Source: Alphaproteobacteria bacterium (GTDB taxonomy: Bacteria; Pseudomonadota; Alphaproteobacteria; Caulobacterales; Maricaulaceae). Taken from it: DNA of 64,000 bases. The notes under the pieces are model-generated. The model was given only the letters and a program-made list of their open reading frames with translations. It was not told where the DNA came from and made no database searches. The stretch lies in NCBI GenBank assembly GCA_016124205.1, contig WGOD01000002.1, positions 62,001 through 126,000 of the forward strand. Reading direction: 5' to 3'. The position numbers and the translations under genes were made by a program. Position 1 is the stretch's first letter. The number at the start of each line of letters is the position of its first letter. Below, one piece after another: positions 34,639 to 43,958 of this stretch.

Positions 34639-37383
34639 CTATGCGCCGCCCGTAAGGCGCGACAGGCCGGCCGCGTAATTCGCGTACTGGGCCTGGAGAT
34701 AGGCCGGAACGGTGCCACCGCTCTTGCCCTTCTTGTTGCCGCTCAGCAGATCCTTGACCGATTGCGGCGTGGTCAGGTCCCGGTAGGCGCGCTGGATCAC
34801 ACTCATCGCGTCTTCCAGCGCCTTCACGGCGGTTGCAGCCTTGTCGCGTGTGTCGAGCGTCATCCTTGCCGGCAGGCCGAGCGCGAACAGCGGCGGAGCG
34901 TCGGACGTCGCGTCCTCATTCAGAAGCGAGGGCTTCTTGTGGACGGCGCCCGGCTGGATGCCGAGACCTTTGAGTGCATCACGCCCTTCGGCTCCGGAGA
35001 AGAGCTCGATGGTGACGTTTTCCTTCGGCGTGATACGCAGCTGGTCGCCCGCGGTGGAGCGGCGCACATCGGCGCTGCCGTCGAGGACGAGCGCGGCGTT
35101 GATCTTGAAGGTCAGCGAGCGGATCGTGTCGTCATTCTCGATCGTGATCTTCTTGCGGCGTCCGCCATCGACCGAGATGTAGAAATGATCGCCATCGCGC
35201 ACCGAGGTGCGGTCCGTGACGACGCGGGTGTCGGAATAGGTCAGCGCGCCGCGCGGCAGGCCGAGCGCCGACAACACGCTGTCGCCTTCGGCATCGACGG
35301 CAATACCGGTGCCTTCGGAAATGCCGCCACGCCCCGAAATCTGCTGCGTCCAGCCGAGCCCGCCCGTCGCGCCATCGATCTCCGCAACGAAGGCGTTGCG
35401 CGAGCCGTTGATCGTTGATCCCGGCAGGCTGCCGGTGGTCTTGCCCGACACATAGACCTTGCCGCCCGACACCTGAACGGCAGCGGCGCTGTCGTCGGCG
35501 TCGGAGCCGACGAAGGTCGTCCAGGCGACGCTCGCGCTCGCCCCGTCGGTCAGCTTCACGACCATGGCGTCGCGTCCGCCGGCATTGGCGGTGAGCGGTG
35601 CGGACGGCGCGAAGGCGGACCCTGCCGCGCCGGCCAGATAGATGTCCGTGCCATCGACCGCGATGCTGCCGATACGTCCGCCGTCGAGGTCGCCGAGGTC
35701 GGTTTCCCAGAGCGCCGCGCCCGTGCCGTCGGCGCTGGAATATTTGCGCAGGATGGCGCGGCCATCTTCCTCGCTGGCGACCAGCAGGCCGCCATCGTCG
35801 GCGACGGCAATCGCCTTGGCGCGCTCCTCGCCGGTATCGCCGATGCGGCGCGTCCATTCGTGTGTGCCGTCAGCGGAAATCGCGCGGACATAGCCGTCCC
35901 ACGCCCCGCCGGCATGGGCGGTGTCGCCGAAGCCGGACTTCGCCTCGCCCGCGACATAGACCGTGCCGTCGCTGCCCAGCGTGACCGACGTGGTGCGATC
36001 ATCGGCCGTGCCGCCGAAGCGCTGCAGCCATTGCTCGACGCCCGCCGTGTTGTACTTCGCGACGAAGCTGTCTTCGCCGCCGACATTCGTCGTGGTGCCG
36101 AGCGTGCCCTTGACCGTGCCGGACACGACGACATTGCCGGAGGTATCGATCGCGATGGACGCGCCTTCGGCCTCGCCCGCCGCGCCCAGCGTGCGCGTCC
36201 AGACCACTCGTCCGGTGGAATCGCGCTTCTGCAGCACAAGGTCTGCCTCACCCTTGATCGTCTGGCCTTCGACGCCGGCGGACGTCTCGCCGACGACATA
36301 GACCCCGCCATCGCTGGACACGGCCGTGGCGCGGACGGTCAGCGGATTGGTCTCCGTCGTCGTCTTGGTCTCGCCCTTGTCGTTCGTGGTCTCGGTCGTG
36401 TCGGGCGTCGCCTCGATGCGGCGCGTATAGTCGACGCTCGGACTGCCTGAGCCCAGATCGGTCAGGCGGACGAGCTGACCCGCGCTGTCTTCTCCAATCC
36501 CGGAATTTCCGGCGAGATAGACGGCGGGCGACGCGGACGCTGCGGAGAAGCTGACCTGCTCGGTCAACACCCCCTGGATGTGGAAGCCGAAGTCATTGCC
36601 GGGGACGACGCCGCTGTCGTCCTTCTCGCCGATCTTCACGCGCTCGAACCGGGTCAGGATGCCGGCGGCTTCCAGCTGCGTGTTGATGTGGGCGGCGATG
36701 TTGTCGAGGTTGCGGACCGTCGCGCCCATGTCGGCAAGGTTGATGCTGATATCCTGCGTCGTGCCGGACTTCTTCACCGAGACGGTGAACTGGACATCGC
36801 CGGTCAGGCTGGCGACCTCGGCGTCGAATGCGCCGGTGTGGATGATGCCGGTCGTGTATTCCGATTTGCCGCGATTGATTGCGACGCCACTTTCCACCTT
36901 AGAAAGCTGCTCGCCCTTGAGGAGCGTCACGCCCTCGAGATCGAGGTCGTTGAAGAAATCGTCGAACTGCGAGACGCCCTGGGCGAAGCGGTTGTCGAGG
37001 AAATTGCGGCGCGAGTCGGTCGTCGTCTTGTCCGCGGCTTCGAGCGCCAGCGCATGCATGCGCCGGAGGCCCTGATACATCGCGAAAAGATTCTTGTAGT
37101 CCGCCGACACGTCGAGATCGGCGAAGCTGCCAAGGTTCTTTTCGAAGAAGACGCCGGTCGCCAGCGCCTTGCGCGACAGGCTTTCCGCGTCGGCGACCTC
37201 ACCGCGCACATCCCAGGGCGGTAGGACGCCGGACGCGCTGGAGGATTGCTGGGCATTGCCGGTCGATGCGCCGGACGGGCGCGGAGAGGCACTGGCCAGA
37301 CGCACCGCGTTCTTGGCCTGGTACCAGCCCTGCAGGGCCGTCATATCGAAACCGACAATGTCCGCCACGGAATACTCCGCCAC
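34639..37383 (-). CDS. flaEY: FlaEY-like flagellar protein with SBBP beta-propeller repeats
   Basis: A 914-residue protein. The N-terminal 230 residues and C-terminal 190 residues resemble flagellar hook/flagellin-associated helical and beta segments (FFNDLDLEGVTLLKGEQLSKV; ALEDAMSVIQRAYRDLTTPQSV). Between about 330 and 690 is a run of SBBP-type beta-propeller repeats (DSFVAKYNTAGVEQWLQRFGG followed by DGTVYVAGE, and several more). Its place in the flagellar region and its architecture suggest the Caulobacter regulator FlaEY, affecting flagellin synthesis or filament assembly. No signal peptide, so it is cytoplasmic or type III-exported. A sigma-54-type promoter lies 75 bases upstream. Confidence 0.7.
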   Translation of the reverse strand: MAEYSVADIVGFDMTALQGWYQAKNAVRLASASPRPSGASTGNAQQSSSASGVLPPWDVRGEVADAESLSRKALATGVFFEKNLGSFADLDVSADYKNLFAMYQGLRRMHALALEAADKTTTDSRRNFLDNRFAQGVSQFDDFFNDLDLEGVTLLKGEQLSKVESGVAINRGKSEYTTGIIHTGAFDAEVASLTGDVQFTVSVKKSGTTQDISINLADMGATVRNLDNIAAHINTQLEAAGILTRFERVKIGEKDDSGVVPGNDFGFHIQGVLTEQVSFSAASASPAVYLAGNSGIGEDSAGQLVRLTDLGSGSPSVDYTRRIEATPDTTETTNDKGETKTTTETNPLTVRATAVSSDGGVYVVGETSAGVEGQTIKGEADLVLQKRDSTGRVVWTRTLGAAGEAEGASIAIDTSGNVVVSGTVKGTLGTTTNVGGEDSFVAKYNTAGVEQWLQRFGGTADDRTTSVTLGSDGTVYVAGEAKSGFGDTAHAGGAWDGYVRAISADGTHEWTRRIGDTGEERAKAIAVADDGGLLVASEEDGRAILRKYSSADGTGAALWETDLGDLDGGRIGSIAVDGTDIYLAGAAGSAFAPSAPLTANAGGRDAMVVKLTDGASASVAWTTFVGSDADDSAAAVQVSGGKVYVSGKTTGSLPGSTINGSRNAFVAEIDGATGGLGWTQQISGRGGISEGTGIAVDAEGDSVLSALGLPRGALTYSDTRVVTDRTSVRDGDHFYISVDGGRRKKITIENDDTIRSLTFKINAALVLDGSADVRRSTAGDQLRITPKENVTIELFSGAEGRDALKGLGIQPGAVHKKPSLLNEDATSDAPPLFALGLPARMTLDTRDKAATAVKALEDAMSVIQRAYRDLTTPQSVKDLLSGNKKGKSGGTVPAYLQAQYANYAAGLSRLTGGA

Positions 37384-37457
37384 CGAATGAAGGATCAGTG
37401 TCGCAGGGCGGGATTAGGAAAGCGTTGAGAAACCCGGTTAATTGCCTGTACGCAAAA

Positions 37458-37472
37458 GCAATCAGACCGCCA
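37458..37472 (-). promoter_or_regulatory. Putative sigma-54 promoter of the flaEY-like gene
   Basis: Read on the minus strand: TGGCGG-N5-TTGC, with GG and GC ten bases apart. Two bases of the -24 half differ from TGGCAC. It overlaps the last codons of the upstream cytidylyltransferase gene. Confidence 0.45.
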
Positions 37473-38247
37473 GCTTGAGCGACATCGGCGCGGTCACGAT
37501 TGCGGCGGTTTCCGAGCCCGCCGCGCGCTCGGCATCGGCATGCATCGCATTGATGGCGACGAGATCGGGGCGCCTGAGGCACAAGGCGACGAGTTCGGCG
37601 GCCGAAACGTCTGCGGCCCGTTCGCCAAGTTCGGCATAGACTGCCGCGCAGAAATCGAAATCTTCCGCGTAATCCACCGTCCAGCGCATGCGCGCTATGG
37701 CTCCGCCGGGACCGGTCAGGTTGGCGGTCTTCAGCTCGGGATGGCTACGCATCCAGGGCGTGACCTGTTCGCGATCGCGCGCCCATTCCGCCTCGCGGTC
37801 GGCGCGGGCGAGCAGGTCGGCGGAGAAGACTTCACAGTCGAGCCCGTCGGGGAAGGCCGCCGGCATCGTGTTGGCTGCGTAGTCCGCACCCGACCGGCTA
37901 TAGAGATCGAACACGCGCTGACAGATGTCCGGATCGATGAAGGGGCTGTCCCCGTTCACGCGCATCACGGTCTCGCAATCGGCTTCGCGGGCCGCCTTCG
38001 CATAGCGGGACAGAACATCGTTCTCGCGTCCGCGGACGAGCATGTAGCCGGAGTCGAGAATTTCCTCGGCCAGTTCGTCATCGCTTTCGATATCGGGAAT
38101 GGCCGCAACGACCAGGTCGGCGGACGGGATACGGGCACAGCGGTCGAGACAGCGGAGGATCGCACTGCGCTCCCCCAGCGCTTCGAGACATTTGCCCTCG
38201 ACATGGCGCGACCCCATGCGCGCCTGAACGATTACGGCGAGCGACAT
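37462..38247 (-). CDS. SpsF-like cytidylyltransferase, first copy
   Basis: A 261-residue nucleotidyltransferase. The N terminus AVIVQARMGSRHVEGKCLEALG is the SpsF/NTP-binding signature; the acidic motif RVNGDSPFIDPD holds the metal-binding Asp; later DREQVTPW and a C-terminal basic stretch follow. Relatives activate a sugar with CMP (CMP-3-deoxy-2-keto-acids in the sialic-acid-like routes), so this enzyme probably makes an activated glycan donor. The exact substrate is unknown. Start ATG 38247 has GGAGGGGAAA ahead. A second copy lies at 40933-41700, beyond the cytochrome bd genes. Confidence 0.8.
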   Translation of the reverse strand: MSLAVIVQARMGSRHVEGKCLEALGERSAILRCLDRCARIPSADLVVAAIPDIESDDELAEEILDSGYMLVRGRENDVLSRYAKAAREADCETVMRVNGDSPFIDPDICQRVFDLYSRSGADYAANTMPAAFPDGLDCEVFSADLLARADREAEWARDREQVTPWMRSHPELKTANLTGPGGAIARMRWTVDYAEDFDFCAAVYAELGERAADVSAAELVALCLRRPDLVAINAMHADAERAAGSETAAIVTAPMSLKLAV

Positions 38248-38323
38248 TTTCCCCTCCGCCGATGCCAAGCGAAGTGTCGCGCCGGAGGGCTAACGAGGTG
38301 TAAAGGTCCGCTTGCGGAGCGAA

Positions 38324-38455
38324 TTATTGTGCGAGCAGGAGAAGTCCGCGCAGCGCATAGGCCACCGCACCGACAACCAGCAGGCTGCCGACCCACAATA
38401 TGGCGAACCAGGCGAGCTTCCTGCCAAGGGAGGTTTTCCGGTCAGTGATAGGCAT
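38324..38455 (-). CDS. Small membrane subunit of cytochrome bd (CydX/DUF2474-like)
   Basis: A 43-residue protein (begins MPITDRKTSLGRKLAWFAILW) with one membrane helix of about 22 residues preceded by a basic patch. It overlaps the 3' end of cydB by 14 bases. Position, size and shape match the DUF2474/CydX-type third subunit found beside cyanide-insensitive oxidases; such helices stabilise the haem pocket. It ends TAA at 38324. Confidence 0.75.
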   Translation of the reverse strand: MPITDRKTSLGRKLAWFAILWVGSLLVVGAVAYALRGLLLLAQ

Positions 38456-39458
38456 CGCCCTCAGCCTTGCCGCGGAAGATCCAGTACACATAGGCGGTAT
38501 AGCCGAGGATGATCGGCAGCATCACCGCGGTCCCGGCGAGCATCAGGGCGAGTGCGTTGTCGCGGGCAGCGGCCTCGTGCACCGTCACGCTGAAGGGCAC
38601 GACGTGCGGAAAGATCGAGACGGCAAGCCCGGCGAAACCCGACAGGAATACGCCGACGGTGGCGAGATAGGCCATGTAGTCCGGCCCCTTCATCGCGAAG
38701 CGCCAGACCGCCAGAGACGCGACAATACCAAGCGCGGGAATGATTGCGAATTTGGCGAACTGGCCGAAATCCACACCGCCATCGAGCGAGATGCCCCAGC
38801 GCGCAATGATGTCTCCGCCGAGGGACAGCGTCGCGAGACTGACCGCGCCGAGCGCGACAGCCACACCGACAAGCAGCGACCGGACCCAGATGCGGGCGCG
38901 GCGTTGCAATTCGCCATCTGTCTTGAACACCAGCCAGCTTGCGCCGAGCAGCGCATAGCCGGCGACCAGGCCGGCCGCGACCATCAGCGTATAGGGCGTG
39001 AGCCAGTCGAAGGGGCCACCGGCGAAACTGCGGCCCTCAATGGTGATGCCCTGCAGGAAGCCGCCGAGCACGAAGCCTTGCGCGATCGCCGCGACGGTCG
39101 ATCCGGCGGCGAAGGCCACCGTCCACCATTTCTTGCCGGACTTGCGGCCATGGGCGCGGAATTCGAACGCCACGCCGCGGAAGATCAGTGCGGTCAGCAT
39201 GATGCCGACGGGCAGGTAGAGCGCCGGCATGATGACGGCGTAGGCTAGCGGAAAGGCCGCGAACAGCCCGCCGCCGCCCAGCACGAGCCAGGTCTCGTTG
39301 CCGTCCCAGACCGGCGCGATGGAGGCGACCATGGTGTCGCGTTCCTTCGGGCTGGCGAGCGGGAAGAGGATCCCGACGCCGAGATCGAACCCGTCGAGCA
39401 GAACGTAGAGTGCGACGGCCGTGGCGATAATGATCGCCCAGATGAGAGGGAGATCCAT
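38442..39458 (-). CDS. cydB: Cytochrome bd (cyanide-insensitive type) ubiquinol oxidase subunit II
   Basis: A 338-residue integral membrane protein with about nine hydrophobic helices. It opens LPLIWAIIIATAVALYVLLDGFDLGVGILFP and keeps APVWDGNETWLVLGGGGLFAAFPLAYA, both family signatures. With subunit I it oxidises quinol and reduces oxygen to water without pumping protons. It follows cydA by two bases, and the CydX-like gene overlaps its end. Confidence 0.95.
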   Translation of the reverse strand: MDLPLIWAIIIATAVALYVLLDGFDLGVGILFPLASPKERDTMVASIAPVWDGNETWLVLGGGGLFAAFPLAYAVIMPALYLPVGIMLTALIFRGVAFEFRAHGRKSGKKWWTVAFAAGSTVAAIAQGFVLGGFLQGITIEGRSFAGGPFDWLTPYTLMVAAGLVAGYALLGASWLVFKTDGELQRRARIWVRSLLVGVAVALGAVSLATLSLGGDIIARWGISLDGGVDFGQFAKFAIIPALGIVASLAVWRFAMKGPDYMAYLATVGVFLSGFAGLAVSIFPHVVPFSVTVHEAAARDNALALMLAGTAVMLPIILGYTAYVYWIFRGKAEGDAYH

Positions 39459-39460
39459 GA

Positions 39461-40840
39461 TCAGTCCTCCTTCACGCCGGTCGCGAGCGCATCGCCGGGC
39501 GCGCCGTCCGTATCAGGTGGCTCGCGTCCTTCGGCGACCGGACCATTGCCAAGTATGCGCAGGATGAAGAGTGCGCCGGCGCTGAACACGATCGCATAGG
39601 TCACCATGAAGACGAGCAGCGAGGTCGCGACCTGCCCGGCCTCGACCGGCGAGACGGCGTCAGCCGTGCGCAGGACGCCGTAAACGACATAGGGCTGGCG
39701 TCCGACTTCGGCGGTGATCCAGCCTGCGAGGATGGCGATGAAGCCGGACGGCCCCATCGCGAGCGCGGCCCAGTGCAGCAGGGTCGCCTTGTGCGTCGTG
39801 CCGCGCCACCAGGTCCACGCGCCCCAGACGCCGAGACCGATCATCAGCATGCCGAGGCCCACCATCACCCGGAAGGCCCAGAAGGTGATGAAGACGGGCG
39901 GGCGGTCCTCCGCCGCGAAGGCCTCGAGCCCCTCGAGCTCTGCCGAGGCGTCACCTGCCACCACCCAGCTTCCAAAGCCGGGGATACCGAACTCGAAGTG
40001 ATTGGTCTCGTTCTCCTGGTCGGGAATGGCAAAAAGCAGGGTCGGCTGACCGGCGCGGGTTTCCCACCAGCCTTCCATCGCGGCGACCTTGGCCGGCTGG
40101 TATTCGTGCGCGACCTTGCCGCTCTCATGGCCGATCAGAAGCTGGGCCGGGGCAAGAATGGCGATCGTCAGGATCGCCATGCGCGCCATGATGGCGACTT
40201 CTTCGCCCGGGCGCTTGCGGATCCATTGCCAGCCTGCCGTGGCAAGCACGACCAGGGCCGTCGTGAGGTAGGCCGCCGTGACCATGTGCGCGAAACGTGA
40301 CGGGAAGGAGGGATTGAAGATCACCTCCATCCAGCTGGTCGCGACGAAACGCCCATCCTCCATGGTGAAGCCCTGCGGGGTCTGCATCCAGGAATTCGCC
40401 GACAGGATCCAGAAGGCCGAGACCAGCGTGCCGAGCGCGACGATCACCGTCGAGGCGAAGTGCAGGCGCGGTCCGACCAGCTTCCAGCCAAACAGCATGA
40501 TGCCGAGGAAAGAGGCTTCGAGGAAAAAGGCGGTGAGGACTTCATAGCCGAGGAGCGGGCCGAGCACGCTGCCCGTCTGATCCGCGAAGACAGACCAGTT
40601 GGTGCCGAACTGGTAGCTCATCACCACGCCGGACACGACGCCCATGCCGAAGGCGAGCGCGAAGACTTTCACCCAGAAGCGGTAAAGCGTGCGGAAGCTT
40701 TCCCGCTTGGTGGCGAGGTGCAGGCCTTCCAGCACGGCGAGAAAGCTCGCCAGCCCGATCGTGAAGGACGGGAAGATGATGTGGAAGGCGATGGTGAAGG
40801 CGAACTGGAGCCGCGACAGCAACAGGGCGTCGAATTCCAT
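39461..40840 (-). CDS. cydA: Cytochrome bd (cyanide-insensitive type) ubiquinol oxidase subunit I
   Basis: A 459-residue membrane protein that carries the three haem sites and the quinol pocket. It begins MEFDALLLSRLQFAFTIAFHIIFP, where His20 is the likely high-spin haem ligand, and retains SRFAHMVTAAYLTTALVV (second ligand region) and GWITAEVGRQPYVVYGVLRT. The loop between helices 6 and 7 is short, as in CIO-type enzymes, so reduced cyanide sensitivity is expected (family knowledge). It would support respiration at low oxygen. It lies between two SpsF-like genes, interrupting the glycan cluster. Confidence 0.95.
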   Translation of the reverse strand: MEFDALLLSRLQFAFTIAFHIIFPSFTIGLASFLAVLEGLHLATKRESFRTLYRFWVKVFALAFGMGVVSGVVMSYQFGTNWSVFADQTGSVLGPLLGYEVLTAFFLEASFLGIMLFGWKLVGPRLHFASTVIVALGTLVSAFWILSANSWMQTPQGFTMEDGRFVATSWMEVIFNPSFPSRFAHMVTAAYLTTALVVLATAGWQWIRKRPGEEVAIMARMAILTIAILAPAQLLIGHESGKVAHEYQPAKVAAMEGWWETRAGQPTLLFAIPDQENETNHFEFGIPGFGSWVVAGDASAELEGLEAFAAEDRPPVFITFWAFRVMVGLGMLMIGLGVWGAWTWWRGTTHKATLLHWAALAMGPSGFIAILAGWITAEVGRQPYVVYGVLRTADAVSPVEAGQVATSLLVFMVTYAIVFSAGALFILRILGNGPVAEGREPPDTDGAPGDALATGVKED

Positions 40841-40932
40841 GGCGTGCCTTTCGCGCGTCTGCTTTAGCTTCCCCTAAATCATAGTCCGGCAACCCGCGCC
40901 ATGTGGCGTGTGATCTCGTACAAATTCTGGGG

Positions 40933-41700
40933 TTATTCTGTCCGGACCGGCTTCACCGCATACGGGCCGGTCGTCTGCGTCACGTCGGAGTTGATCGCGG
41001 CGATCTCGGGATGCGCGGCAAGGAAGTCGAGCACGTCGGCTAGCGAGAAATCCGGCCTGGACGGGTAGAGCGCCTCGATGATCGCGGAAACCGCCTCGAA
41101 GTCGGCCTCCTCGTCGACCGAAAGACGCACGTCCGGCGCGTCAATGTCGATCGGCGTGATGCCGTTGCGAAGGCCGTTGTCCGGGTTCTTGATCCACGGC
41201 GTGACATGCTCGCGGTCGTGCTTCGTCACCGCCTTCGCATGCGCCGTCATCAGCGCCTCCCGTGTGAAGACCTCGACCGAGGTCCCGCAAGGCAGGCGCA
41301 AATCCGGTCCGACCGTGGCGTAGTCGTACTCGTCGCGATGGCTCAGAAACCAGCCCACCTGGCTGTCGACGATGCCGGGGTCCATCAACGGGCAATCGCT
41401 GGTCACGCGCACGATGACGTCCGCGTCCGGGGCGCAGGCCTCCGCCGCGCCGGCGAAGCGCGCGAGCACGTCCTGTTCCGATCCCCGGAACACCGGCAGC
41501 CCCTGCCGCGTCGCGAACGCCTCCAGCGCGTCGTCAGCCGGGTTTTCGGTAATGGCGAGCACGATACGGTCGATCGTCCTTGCTCGCTGCAAGCGCCGGA
41601 GCTGATGCAGCAGGAGTGGCTCGCCGAGGACCGGCATCAGCACCTTGCCCGGCAGGCGGGAGGAGGTCATGCGCGCCTGAATGATCGCGGTTACGGACAT
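40933..41700 (-). CDS. SpsF-like cytidylyltransferase, second copy
   Basis: A 255-residue paralogue of the gene at 37462. It has AIIQARMTSSRLPGKVLMPVLG, the metal motif RVTSDCPLMDPG, and KHDREHVTPWIKN. It is probably a nucleotide-sugar (CMP-linked) activating enzyme for the neighbouring pathway. Divergent from the ATP-grasp gene with a 94-base gap. Two activating enzymes so close suggest two activated sugars or an old duplication separated by the cytochrome genes. Confidence 0.8.
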   Translation of the reverse strand: MSVTAIIQARMTSSRLPGKVLMPVLGEPLLLHQLRRLQRARTIDRIVLAITENPADDALEAFATRQGLPVFRGSEQDVLARFAGAAEACAPDADVIVRVTSDCPLMDPGIVDSQVGWFLSHRDEYDYATVGPDLRLPCGTSVEVFTREALMTAHAKAVTKHDREHVTPWIKNPDNGLRNGITPIDIDAPDVRLSVDEEADFEAVSAIIEALYPSRPDFSLADVLDFLAAHPEIAAINSDVTQTTGPYAVKPVRTE

Positions 41701-41794
41701 AATCGCCTTCCCGGAGCAGGCTCCGTGAGAAATCGTTAACCCGGATCACCCCCAACTGACCCACTGGAGACCGACTCACTTTGGGGGGCCGCGC

Positions 41795-43006
41795 TTGGCG
41801 CGAATCCTATTCATAGGCGCCGGAGCGTTTCAACTTCCCGCCATTCGGCGCGCGAAGGCGGACGGCCATTTCGTGATCGGCTGCGACCGCGACACCAGCG
41901 CCGCCGGGGCACCGCTGTGCGATGTGTTCGAGCCGGTCGACATCTTCGACCGCCAAGCCTGTCTTGAAGCCGCGAAGCGTCACAACATCGATGCAGTGAC
42001 CGTGTTCGCGACGGAAGCCGGCGTTCCCGCCACAGCGCTGATTGCGGAGACGCTGGGCCTTCCGGGCCTGCCGGTCGCATCGGCGGCAGCGGTGACCAAC
42101 AAGCTGGTCATGCGTACGCGTTTCGCCGAGGCCGGACTGCCCTCCCCCGAATTTCACGGCTGCGACACGCCGGACCAGGCGCTCGCCGCCTTCGACCGCA
42201 TCGGCCGCCCGTGCGTGGTGAAGCCGTCGAATGGCGCGGGCTCGCGCGGCGTGTCCTATGTCGGCAAGCGCGAGCAAGTGGCCGCCGCCTTCCTCGCCGC
42301 CAAGGCGCTGACGCGCGGTGCACCGGTCGTCGTCGAGCGCTTCATGCCGGGCCGCGAAGTCGCCGTCGAAGGCTATGTCCAGAATGGCGCGTTCCGGCTG
42401 ATGTGCATCAGCGACAAGATCCGCACCGGACCGCCCTTCCTGCTCGACACGCGCATCCACTTTCCGTCTTCGCGCGAGGCCGGCGAACAGGCGGCAATTG
42501 CCGACGTCGCGGCGCGCGCGGTGGCTGCGCTCGGCATCGACAACGCGCCGGTCCACATGGAATTGATGATGACCGGGGGCGGGCCGCACCTCGTTGAGGT
42601 CGCGGCACGCGGTGCGGGCTTCCACGTCTTCGCCGAGATCGTGCCCTGGGTGACGGGCGTCGATACGCTCGGCCTGCAACTGGCGCTGGCGCTGGGCGAG
42701 ACGTTCGAGGCGCCGGACGTCCCCTTGCGCGGAGCGGTGCTCGACTTCCCGAAGGTCGAACCCGGTCGTCTCGACGCCATCCATGGCTGGGAGCGGATCG
42801 CGCGCCACGCCGACACGCTATTCGCGATGAAGCTCAAAGGGATTGGCGAGACGGTCGAGCCTCTGCGCTCCGGCGCGGACCGGGTCGCCGCGATCGCCGT
42901 GCGCGGCGAGACCGCCGATGCGGCGCAGGCGACGCTCGACGGCTTCTACGAAACACTCGACTTCGTGACGCGGCCGGAGCGGTCCGTGGCGCAGGCCCAT
43001 GCGTGA
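41795..43006 (+). CDS. ATP-grasp ligase of the glycan cluster
   Basis: A 403-residue carboxylate-amine-type ligase. An N-terminal Rossmann-like segment (ARILFIGAGAFQLPAIRRAKADG) is followed by the ATP-grasp fold, with RPCVVKPSNGAGSRGV (ATP-binding Lys and Gly-rich loop) and the metal-binding end HLVEVAARGAGFHVF. It probably joins an acid and an amine on a sugar or its side group. The start is a TTG (41795) with a GGGGGG run upstream. It heads an operon of five same-strand genes with overlaps of 8-17 bases or gaps of a few bases. Confidence 0.8.
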   Translation: MARILFIGAGAFQLPAIRRAKADGHFVIGCDRDTSAAGAPLCDVFEPVDIFDRQACLEAAKRHNIDAVTVFATEAGVPATALIAETLGLPGLPVASAAAVTNKLVMRTRFAEAGLPSPEFHGCDTPDQALAAFDRIGRPCVVKPSNGAGSRGVSYVGKREQVAAAFLAAKALTRGAPVVVERFMPGREVAVEGYVQNGAFRLMCISDKIRTGPPFLLDTRIHFPSSREAGEQAAIADVAARAVAALGIDNAPVHMELMMTGGGPHLVEVAARGAGFHVFAEIVPWVTGVDTLGLQLALALGETFEAPDVPLRGAVLDFPKVEPGRLDAIHGWERIARHADTLFAMKLKGIGETVEPLRSGADRVAAIAVRGETADAAQATLDGFYETLDFVTRPERSVAQAHA

Positions 43007-43958
43007 GCTTCCCGCAGCACTGAGTTTCGACCTCGACCCGGACATCTTCGACGAGTCGATCTCGTCATCGAATGCCCGCACGCGCCTCAACTGGCGCGGC
43101 ATCTCCGAAGGCGTTCCGGCACTCCGCGATGCGCTCGACGCTTTCGCTCCCGGACTTCCCGTGACGTGGTTCGTGCGCGTCGACAACCAGATCGCCGACA
43201 TCTACGGCCGGCCGGGACATCTGCTTGAGCAGCATCGCGCGCTGTTCGAAGACCTGCGCGCCCGCGGCGACGAAATCGCCTGGCATCCCCACCTCTACCG
43301 CCGCAGGGGCGAAGGCTGGGAGCAGGAAACCGACGACGCGGCCCTGCTGACCGCGATGCAGGCGGCCATCGCCGACATGCGTGCGCTCGGTTTCGACCCG
43401 CGCTGCGGCCGGATCGGCGAAGCCTATGGCTCGACTGGTTTGATGGCGGCGTTCGACGCGTGCGGAATTCCGTACGATTCCACCGCCATGTCGGGCCGCA
43501 AGCGCATCGATGGCGAGCGCACCATCGACTGGCTGGACACGCCGCGCACCGCCTACCGCCCGTCTAGGGCCGACCACCGCGTGCCGGGCCATCCGGCGCA
43601 TGACGTGATCGAAATCCCGATGTCGATGCTGAAGGTGAAGGCGGATTACGATGCCGAACCCTTCCTCAGATATCTCGACCTGTCCTACCGCACCGAAGCG
43701 GTGGCCGGCGGCATGGATGCGCTCGTCTCCGAGGCCCCCTATCTGGTCGCCGTGACTCATCCAAGCGCGCTGATGCCGGACTTCGCACCGAAAGGCGGAC
43801 ACGGTCTCCTTTCTTTCGATCTCAACAACATGACGCGGACGCTGCGCCTGCTGGCCGAGACGGCGGAGGCCAAGGGCCGCGACCTGACATTCACAACGCT
43901 GGGCGCGCTGGGCGACCGGATCGCAAAGGAGCTGGGACGCGATGCGGACGCGGCTTGA
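42999..43958 (+). CDS. Polysaccharide deacetylase-like protein
   Basis: A 319-residue protein with the NodB-type layout: ALSFDLDPD near the N terminus (the Asp pair that binds metal), TWFVRVDNQIAD, and EIAWHPHLY (the His pair of motif 2). Later motifs (GEAYGSTGLMAAFDACGIPYDST) also fit. It may deacetylate or deformylate a sugar intermediate. No signal peptide, so it acts in the cytoplasm. It overlaps the ATP-grasp gene by eight bases and the DegT gene by 17. Confidence 0.75.
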   Translation: MRELPAALSFDLDPDIFDESISSSNARTRLNWRGISEGVPALRDALDAFAPGLPVTWFVRVDNQIADIYGRPGHLLEQHRALFEDLRARGDEIAWHPHLYRRRGEGWEQETDDAALLTAMQAAIADMRALGFDPRCGRIGEAYGSTGLMAAFDACGIPYDSTAMSGRKRIDGERTIDWLDTPRTAYRPSRADHRVPGHPAHDVIEIPMSMLKVKADYDAEPFLRYLDLSYRTEAVAGGMDALVSEAPYLVAVTHPSALMPDFAPKGGHGLLSFDLNNMTRTLRLLAETAEAKGRDLTFTTLGALGDRIAKELGRDADAA

